From positions 91,734,537-91,798,536 of the forward strand of contig OZ024936.1 in NCBI GenBank assembly GCA_964017235.1: a DNA stretch of 64,000 nucleotides. Reading direction: 5' to 3'. How positions within the stretch are numbered: position 1 is the first letter of the stretch; each line of letters opens with the position of its first letter. Below, piece after piece: positions 57,406 through 64,000 of the stretch. The notes below the pieces were generated by a model. It was not told the DNA's origin and ran no database searches. It worked only from the letters and a program-made list of their open reading frames with translations. The position numbers were made by a program, and so were the translations under genes. This DNA comes from Sabellastarte sp. h YS-2021 (Eukaryota; Annelida; Polychaeta; Sabellida; Sabellidae).

Positions 57406-57531
57406 AAGAGGTCGCTGCAAACAAGAGGAGTGCCACGGTGTTGATATAGCCGTGCTGATGGACGTTGAACATTCCACACAGTGCCAGCAGGATTAGGCTG
57501 CTCATAAGCGCAAAGAACTGGCTCCCGACCC
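57406..57531 (-). CDS. TM9SF1: TM9SF1 alternative exon 3b
   Basis: 126 bp, acceptor CACCATGCAG, donor GTGAGT. It encodes [20 protein letters not shown] then [20 protein letters not shown] and S, a membrane helix, the conserved NVHxHG loop and the start of the next helix. It has the same length and phases as exon 3a (56679-56804) and 24 of 41 full codons encode the same residue. Since relatives have a single copy of this segment, the two exons are expected to be used alternatively. No stop, frameshift or damaged splice site is visible, so neither copy looks like a pseudo-exon. Confidence 0.92.
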
Positions 57532-57539
57532 CTGCATGG

Positions 57540-58245
57540 TGAAATGAAACGACACAAAAGCATTTAGGGTGAAACAGTTAATGGTGGTATACTGCTGTTA
57601 GGTTTTACAATGGCAAACCAATGCTGAAGTTTTAATACTGGTTAATACAACTTCAACAGATCTAAATCAAAGTTACAGTAAAATATACATAAAATACATT
57701 TGCAGCTTTTCATAAACATCTTCCTGATTTCATGCCCTAGTTTACCACTGTTTACTAGTGATTTGTCAGTTTTCTGGTAACCATAGCAAAGAGTGGGGAA
57801 ACATCCAAATCTATGAACTTCAGTATGCCCTTTTATGGCTGGTAATGTGATATTAACTGCTGAATGTACTTAAATTATAACAAAATGATTCCAATCTAGG
57901 TGTTATTGCTGAAGATTGGTTTAGTATTTAGAGTGACTTAACAGTTCACCAGTAATGCCCAGTTTCCACATACAGGACTGTACTATGACTTTGTTGGTGA
58001 TTGACAGTAACGATTAGCAAGTCTTTTCCAAATTACCAAACGTGGGTGGGAAAATGGGGTCACATGGTCTGTCCTAGAGATCTGTCACCACTCTTGGCAG
58101 TCTTGTCGCATTAAAGCTGTGATTTAAGCTGAACTTTGAACTTTACCACATGAATAAGACTATTGGTAACTGATGAAGATTATGATAAAAGACAATTGAT
58201 GACCATTGAAAATTAATCTGTTATTCAGTTATTTTGCATCTTATG
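57540..58245. other. TM9SF1 intron upstream of exon 3b, nothing recognised
   Basis: AT-rich sequence with no recognised repeat or further copy of exon 3. Confidence 0.5.
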
Positions 58246-58252
58246 AAGACAG

Positions 58253-58626
58253 TAGTGGTGTGAATGGTAAACCGGTAAACCGCATTTCATTTCGTTTAGG
58301 TAGAAATGACGAAATCCGCAAAGAATATTTAAGTACCGGTTATTGAAAACGTCATTATATCAGGCTTTCTACTGGTTAATATTTCATCAAAACAATAAAG
58401 AACATATATATTTGAGGAAATATTTTATATTTTTGCTTTATATTCATGGTAAATGAAGTTTACAAACTTCAAAATATCTCACGAATGCATATTTCCTATT
58501 ATCAATGTAGCTCATGTACGCTCACGTAAAACTTATCACATCTCTGTAAACTTTTGAAATCCCGGATTTCTTCGGTTTCAAGGCCCCAAAAACCGGTTTT
58601 TATTTTCAGAACCGGTGCGACCACTA
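58253..58626. mobile_element. hAT-like MITE with perfect 8-bp target duplication
   Basis: The termini TAGTGGTG and GACCACTA flank AACCGGTAAACCG-type internal sequence mirrored as CGGTTT...AACCGG. The duplication GAAGACAG is perfect at 58245-58252 and 58627-58634. Length is 374 bp. Confidence 0.9.
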
Positions 58627-58729
58627 GAAGACAGTATTGAGAGCTTGTCTTACTTTTCACATTCAGTGACACGTCTCATATCTCCAGAGATTGTCCTACT
58701 GCATTGACAACATAGGAATCAAGTTTTGA

Positions 58730-59104
58730 TAGTGGTGTGAATGGTAAACCGGCATACTGCATTTTGTTTTGGTTGGGAAGAAAAAACGAAATCCGAATCT
58801 GAAAATGACAAATTTTTAAGTACCGGTTATTGAAAACATCATTACATTAGTCTTTCTACTGGTCAATACTTCAAAACCATAAAAAACATAAAATTTGAGG
58901 AGATATCTTACATTTTTACTTTATATTCATTCAAAACAAAGTTTATATAAACTCAAAATATCTCACGAATACATTTTTTTCCTCTTTAACATTGGGCTTA
59001 TGTAGGCTCGCAGTAAATTTTCACCATATTAGTCCAAAAGTTAGAAATCTCAGTTTCAAAGCCCCAGAAACTGATTCTTATTTTCAGAACCAGTCGGCCC
59101 ACTA
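58730..59104. mobile_element. hAT-like MITE, older sibling of 58253-58626
   Basis: The same start (TAGTGGTGTGAATGGTAAAC) and end (CAGAACCAGTCGGCCCACTA) as the preceding element, 375 bp, in the same orientation and only about 100 bp away. The flanking octamers AGTTTTGA and CATTTTTA agree poorly, so the insertion looks older. Confidence 0.75.
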
Positions 59105-59529
59105 CATTTTTACATCACTGTGTAATGTACTAAGCACTTGATAGGTTTACCACAAAAAAAGAGAGGAGACAATACAAAGATTATTAGACAAAGCTCACAG
59201 AGACGACTGACCACGAAATCTTCAAACAGTTCAAGCAATTTGCAGTGCTATGAAGAGAGGTGGCGGACACTGGAGCTGATCTAAATACCTAGGAAGACTT
59301 ATGCAGGTTATAGTACAAGCCACGAGGACCGCAAAGTCACAGACAGTCGTCCATTTAAAATCGACGATATGGAACCTAGGCATAAATACATACGGCAGTG
59401 TGTCAAAAAGTGTCAAAGTTATATCCACTTATGACAACATCTGATTTATGGCAGTTGTACTCCAACCAAATCAATAGTATGAAAACCAAATTTTGAATAG
59501 TTATTTTGCTACTCAGGTTACAGCCTTAC

Positions 59530-59674
59530 CCAGTATGGCGCAGAAGAGACTTTTGAGTGGAGGGAATCTGAACACATCGGTGTGTATGATCTTCCAGCCG
59601 TTATCCTCCTCCTCTACAATGTCATCTTCTTCATCCAGCGAAGAGCGCGCAAAGTCGTTACGCAGGACCCGGGT
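59530..59674 (-). CDS. TM9SF1: TM9SF1 exon: cytosolic loop
   Basis: It starts [18 protein letters not shown] and continues through an acidic insert to [20 protein letters not shown], the cytosolic loop between the first and second helices with the family landmark HTDVFRFPP. Length is 145 bp, entering in phase 0 and ending with a single G before GTAAGG, so it can join either exon 3b or exon 3a to give a glycine codon (GGG or GGA). Confidence 0.95.
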
Positions 59675-60141
59675 CTGTTGGACAAAAAGATCATTGGTTG
59701 GAGATTAAAAAACATAGAAGTATAATCATAGTAATGATTACATGAATTTGAATTACGATATTTTTTTGCAATTAGTGATACAGATATATATTTGGTGATA
59801 TAAATACTGAGTTATTTACAAATTTATAAGAATTTATTCAATCCTACATCATTCAGTATAACTTCGCTGAATATGGAAAACAACACTTGAAACTTATCAT
59901 AGTTATTATTTGTTTTTCGCAAAATATTCCTGTTCAGTGTGGATATTTTCTGGGATAGTTTTGAACTTCAAGTACACTTTATGGTTTCGACCTAAATGAA
60001 CTGGTCCCAATAAATGTTATTAGCCAATGAGTGAAGTTCATCCCCAAAGTTCAGTCCCTTGGATTTTCTATCAATATTAAAACTTCTAAACAATGAACTC
60101 TCAGTATACCATTCTAAAATGTTAATCGTAAATGTATAAAG

Positions 60142-60524
60142 TAGTGCTGTGAAATCGCTTCGAATATCGGGTTTGATGTTTGGCATCTGTATAAGCGAGC
60201 AAACTTCGGTCTAGTTCAATCTTCGAAACAACGTTTTCAAAACCAGTTAAAACGCACAAATCTCACATAAAATCTTGTCACTTTATTGAAAATATAGCAA
60301 AAATGTAAAATCCATATATATTTTAAATAAATTCCGCCATATTTTCAATAAAAGAAACAAGTTTTACAGATGGGCGAAAATAGGATCCATTGGGATGTGG
60401 TGTGATATTGGGGATTTCTAAACGTTTTGCAAAGTCCAAATTTCAGACGTTTTGAACCGAACTCCGAAATCGGGGCAGTAAACGAGCGAACTATCGAACT
60501 TCTTCAAACATCGTCGCAGCACTA
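60142..60524. mobile_element. hAT-like MITE with 8-bp target duplication
   Basis: Ends TAGTGCTG and CAGCACTA; flanking GTATAAAG (60134-60141) and GTATACAG (60525-60532), 7 of 8. Subterminal GCGAGCAAACTTCGG and CGAGCGAACTATCG modules. Length is 383 bp, in the TM9SF1 intron between the first two exons in the window. Confidence 0.85.
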
Positions 60525-60849
60525 GTATACAGTATTAATAATTTTAAAATATAATTTACTGCTTGTTACGGTTTTTACAGCTGTTGAAGAACCTAACTTG
60601 GGACCAATTTCATGAATGGGTTTAAGCCTGGTCTTAGACACAAGTCTGTGACATTTGGCTCAAATGTTTGACGTTATTTGGCCGAACCCATTGACTCGGA
60701 CAACAAAGAATTTCCCAGAGACTTTGACACTTGACTTAGTTATGGTCTCTACTTTTAGCTGGGCAAGAAGGTGGCTTACTAGTTCACATGATCATGTGAA
60801 CACCATGGTGCAGGGTGGCTCCTGTGCAACTGTTATAAAACAAACTAAC

Positions 60850-60921
60850 CAGAATAATGACAACGAAGCCAATCAACAGGAAAACCAGAACCATTGAGTT
60901 GATGATAGACAGCCAGTGGAT
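60850..60921 (-). CDS. TM9SF1: TM9SF1 exon: first membrane helix after the lumenal domain
   Basis: Phase 0 at both ends; 24 codons. It reads IHWLSIINSMVLVFLLIGFV then VIIL, the strongly conserved IHWxSIxNS entry followed by the first helix of the membrane domain. The acceptor is TTTTATTTCAG and the donor GTTAGT. No further upstream exon was found up to the window edge, so the amino-terminal signal peptide and lumenal domain are outside. Confidence 0.95.
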
Positions 60922-61018
60922 CTGAAATAAAATACAGTAAAAAATGTAAAACAGACTTAGAAATCAATTTTTTTGTAATGGCATCAGGTATAGTTGCTTC
61001 AAAACACGTAGTAGATAC

Positions 61019-62161
61019 TCGTGCTGTGGTTGAATGCAAATTTTTGAACCGGTTTCCAAAAGTGGAAATTTGGCAAAAAACCGGGTGCATTTGATTTATT
61101 AAACGCAGAGACATAAGTTTTCAAATGTGTACATAAGCTAGAACTCACATATAAATAAGAACCATGATGAGCTTTTTGAGGACTTTCAAGGACAAAATGT
61201 GTGATATATTGATAGAATACTGGCATAATGATATATATATTAAATGCGTTCAACTGGCTGTTCACTTAGGTCACATAATTGGTGTGAATACAAAAGTGAA
61301 GGTGATTGATCAAGCAATCAATACATTCAATGTTGCTTTGTACAGCAGACTTAATACATTTCAATATGCTAATGTCACTGTAAAATACAAATTAGTTAAA
61401 AGTTTTTGCATGCCTCTTTATGGCATTGTGTTATGGGATTTTGAATCTATAGAAATATTACAATTTTACACAGAATGGAGAAAAACCATAAGAAGGTTAT
61501 TTAACTTGTCTAACAGAACTCTTAGTATATACCTCCATCTTATATGTGATGATTCCCCCATCAATGTACAATTGTACAAGAGGTTTAATAAATTCATCGA
61601 GACAGTACTAAATAGCGATAATAATTGTGTCAAATTAGCTGGCAGAATGGCTGTTTGTGGAAGTCAATCTAATGTTAGTAAAAATATTAATTTTATTGCG
61701 AAGGAGTTAAACTGCACTCAGGAACTTGTTTCTGAAACACCTGTAAGATTCAAAAACAGAAGTGATATCTATGAACATTCTCAGAGTAATGTTAATGATA
61801 AAGTCGTATGTGGCGATATTAAAGACCTTATTTGTATCAAAGAGAGTAATCACACCAAATTCAGCTATGAAGAAATTACTCATATGACAGAATACTTGTG
61901 TACCTGTTAGGTGATGTTTGTGTCATTAAATCTTATGTATTTCTAAACTGCATAATGTATATATGTATGTATGCATTTATTATCAGTGTATATCTTGTAA
62001 TGTTTATTTTCCATGTTCGTTGTGGTTGAATATTTTGGTAAACTTAAGTTTAAATAATGAACATGTGACAAAACCGGTTTTGGTTAAAAGAAAAGGAAAC
62101 GTAACTGGATCAGTGTCTTTCGGTCGGCAAATAGGTTTCCAGTTTACCGTCTTCAACACTA
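61019..62161. mobile_element. hAT-like element carrying a LINE reverse-transcriptase tail
   Basis: Left end TCGTGCTG, right end CAACACTA, flanked by GTAGATAC at 61011-61018 and 62162-62169 (perfect; the match can be read as up to 13 bp). The outer parts match the short element 36246-36614, but the interior has an additional LINE-derived segment of about 800 bp. It is therefore a composite: either the LINE piece entered a MITE, or the short copies are deletion derivatives. Confidence 0.75.
61164..61910 (+). pseudogene. LINE ORF2 C-terminal remnant inside the hAT-like element
   Basis: A 248-codon open frame whose first about 17 codons come from the MITE arm. The rest reads HLGHIIGVNTKVKVID, VKSFCMPLYGIVLWDFES, EWRKTIRRLFNLSNRTLSIY and LHLICDDSPINVQLYKRFNK, the region following the catalytic palm in non-LTR retrotransposon reverse transcriptases. 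Catalytic motifs, endonuclease and a poly-A tail are missing, so it cannot act as an enzyme. The frame has nevertheless stayed open for about 225 codons without a stop. Confidence 0.75.
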
Positions 62162-62174
62162 GTAGATACTCGGT

Positions 62175-63015
62175 ATATAGTACCAACCCAGTAGTAATCA
62201 TACGTCTAATAACTCATCTTCTCCGCCAAGAGATTATGTTTTAGGGTTCATTTGATAGTCTGTTTTTGCAGTTACAGTCCATCATCAAAACTAAGAACAT
62301 GGAATGTGTGGAGAACCATCTCATATTCCGCACAAGGCCTTTCAAACACCCTTAAGGCTGAGCCAGACATGTGGCTGATTAATTTCATCCTGTCTCAATC
62401 CGTCAAAGTCAGTCTCTCCTCATTTGTTTAATTTTACAATGAGTATCACTATTATATTTTCCCTTTGTGTTTAGCCTCTGTACTTTGACACTGCCTTTGT
62501 TAATAGATGGGGAGAATCACATGACCTTGAATTACTAGAGTACAGTCTGAAGTAAGTTACAGGACAGAGAGAGCTTGCAATATGTCATTTTAATGCAAGT
62601 AACAGCTCATCTTTTAGCCATCTTCAAAAAGGTTACCCGAAAAAGGTAAGTTTATTCTGCTATTCAATTACTGTGTGGTGTTGTTTTCATGAGTGTAGGT
62701 ATAGGTTTTAGAGATGAAACATAACATGTGACAATCTCTTTCATTATTACATCAAAATTGTGGTGCTTTTTCTGAATATCTCTGAAGTGTTTTTTCATGA
62801 AAGGATTTATGAAATACAATTATGCAGTAATAAAACTTGGATTGATGAGTCCAACATATTAATACAATTACATTGTTTTTAACTGAATATAACAGAAATG
62901 CTAAAAATTGTAATGTCTCCTACCACATAATTTTGCACTTATTAAAAAATTTTTTAGGATGTTCTTATTACTGGTGAAAAGTAGCAGACTCATTTTGCCC
63001 ATGTTTTTATTTTTG
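62175..63015. other. No gene seen
   Basis: Probably the TM9SF1 intron further upstream. No additional TM9SF1 exon and no repeat recognised. Confidence 0.5.
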
Positions 63016-63020
63016 GTAAA

Positions 63021-63848
63021 ACTAGATTGAGCCAACTCGGCGCCAACATATCCCCAGACAGGTCATCACTCACGCCACAGGTTTTGATCGGGAATTTTTA
63101 AAAACATAATTACCCATTATTATATGAACTTCAGCACATCAATCTACTCTGTTTATATCTTCCAAGGAAGATGGTGTATCCCCAGACGCCGAATACATAA
63201 CTCAAATTATATTTTCAATCTTCCTGCAATGATAACTCTAAACCTATTTTCAAAGTATTTAAATGATTGATGATTGAATGTCCATTCTAAAATAATAATC
63301 CCAAAAGAGCATATCTGTTTCTATATTTGTTGATAAATAAAATATTATTTTTAACTCAACTCATCATACTTTTCAATCTTCCTTCAAAGTATTTAAATGA
63401 TTGATGATTCAATGTCCATTCTAAAATTCATAATCCCAAAAGTGCATATCTGTTTCTATATTTGTTCACAAATAAAATATTATTTAAAAAAAAATTATTT
63501 ATATTATTATTTTATTATATTATTTTTAGAATTTGCAAATTGTTTTCAGTTATTCATTTCCTCTATACCTGTATATGTGGTCCATATATATGCAACCTAA
63601 ATATGTGACACAATCTCAGTTCTGACTCCCCTTTGTGTTATATGTAATGAAGCCCACCACCTCCCACCCCCACCCCCCTCCCATTCTCCACACCTCTCTC
63701 ACTATTACACAAGATCTGCAACCCCATTGAGGTCTTTGTTTCTCATCTGATATCATTAAATACCTTTGTTTATTTAGTGTCACTCAATATAGCTGGAGGT
63801 CCCAGAGGTGGGTGGGGGGAATCCGGGTGGGGGATGTGGGTTGGGACT
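63021..63848 (+). mobile_element. Left arm of the 350-bp-monomer element, second copy
   Basis: Nearly identical to 50507-51335 over about 828 bp, differing by a handful of substitutions and one-base indels. The copy stops at TTGGGACT and continues into unrelated AT-rich sequence (TAGTTTAGTTTATTAG), without monomers or a terminal hairpin. It is a truncated or recombined copy in the same orientation, 12.5 kb away. Confidence 0.88.
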
Positions 63849-64000
63849 TAGTTTAGTTTATTAGTTTATTATAGTGACATGTATTATGTTGACAAGGATT
63901 ATACAAAAACTATTGAAGTAATACCCAGCCCTATATGGGCTTATAAGTCACTTTAAATAGAGAGTTAATAACAAACAGAGCAAACATATTTTGAGGTAAG

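Larger units (their letters stand above)
31537..60921 (-). other. TM9SF1: TM9SF1 gene, 3' part (nine exons, eight used per transcript)
   Basis: The gene encodes the C-terminal about 367 residues of a transmembrane-9 superfamily member 1 protein, a nonaspanin of the Golgi/endosomal system; human TM9SF1 is about 600 residues, so the lumenal amino-terminal half lies beyond the right edge. Exons in transcript order are 60850-60921, 59530-59674, then 57406-57531 or 56679-56804, 55885-55977, 54396-54506, 49953-50115, 45690-45881 and 31537-31738. Every border is GT-AG, phases match at each junction, and the joined reading has no stop before the TGA. Distinction from TM9SF2/3/4 rests on NVHxHGxIN, the HTDVFRFPP cytosolic loop and the YVNIKMD end. 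The last intron (31739-45689) is 13,951 bp and consists mainly of satellites and MITEs. Confidence 0.95.

Noticed and set aside
57406-57531. The second exon 3 copy as a pseudo-exon or part of a second TM9SF gene
   Set aside because: It has intact splice sites, the same strand, identical length and phase, and lies in order within the same gene with no other duplicated exons.

Overview
This is a stretch of animal genomic DNA: AT-rich, intron-rich and saturated with transposable elements and satellites. No bacterial genes, operons or CRISPR arrays are present. The tRNA-derived SINEs, DIRS-type tyrosine-recombinase retroelement, many hAT-like MITEs and mobile units carrying internal satellites suggest a marine invertebrate, most likely a bivalve mollusc. 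That assignment is an inference.

Two host genes are recognisable, both on the minus strand. (1) At 7215-7385 lies the first coding exon of an RBM24/RBM38-type RNA-binding protein. A TATA-like candidate promoter sits near 8.7 kb, and the rest of the gene lies off the left edge or was not found. (2) From 60921 down to 31537 lies the 3' part of TM9SF1 (transmembrane 9 superfamily). It has nine exons, all with GT-AG borders and compatible phases, and ends in the family's short acidic C-terminal signal. Two of the exons (57406-57531 and 56679-56804) are homologous, equal in length (126 bp) and equal in phase. They are strong candidates for a mutually exclusive pair that swaps one membrane segment. 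The donor of the second exon is repeated several times in the intron just behind it.

Layout: 1-1123 holds a partial hAT-like element and a MITE with perfect 37-bp terminal inverted repeats. 2-13.8 kb is mostly unique sequence with the RBM exon, SINEs, PIF-like MITEs and an 869-bp foldback. 14.1-15.1 kb is a decayed LINE reverse transcriptase. 16.4-17.3 kb is a satellite-bearing element. 18.1-21.6 kb is a decayed DIRS element lying against a MADF-like gene fragment. 21.6-30 kb has two 146-bp-monomer elements and a 21-bp minisatellite inside another inverted-repeat element. 31.5-45.7 kb is the 14-kb last intron of TM9SF1, holding two blocks of a 169-bp satellite and several hAT MITEs. 45.7-61 kb carries the other TM9SF1 exons, separated by 146-bp and 350-bp arrays, SINEs and MITEs. 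61-64 kb has a hAT-like element containing a LINE remnant and a second copy of the left arm of the 350-bp element.

The least expected general pattern is that four repeat families with no obvious monomer homology share one architecture: a unique left arm, tandem monomers (about 135-350 bp), a short GGAC/GC-rich stretch, and a terminal hairpin with a G/C-rich stem. The 146-bp monomer carries five same-strand AGGTCA half-sites, and the 169-bp monomer carries a YY1-like palindrome. No result here comes from a database or program; positions were read by eye and may be off by a few bases for repeat edges.
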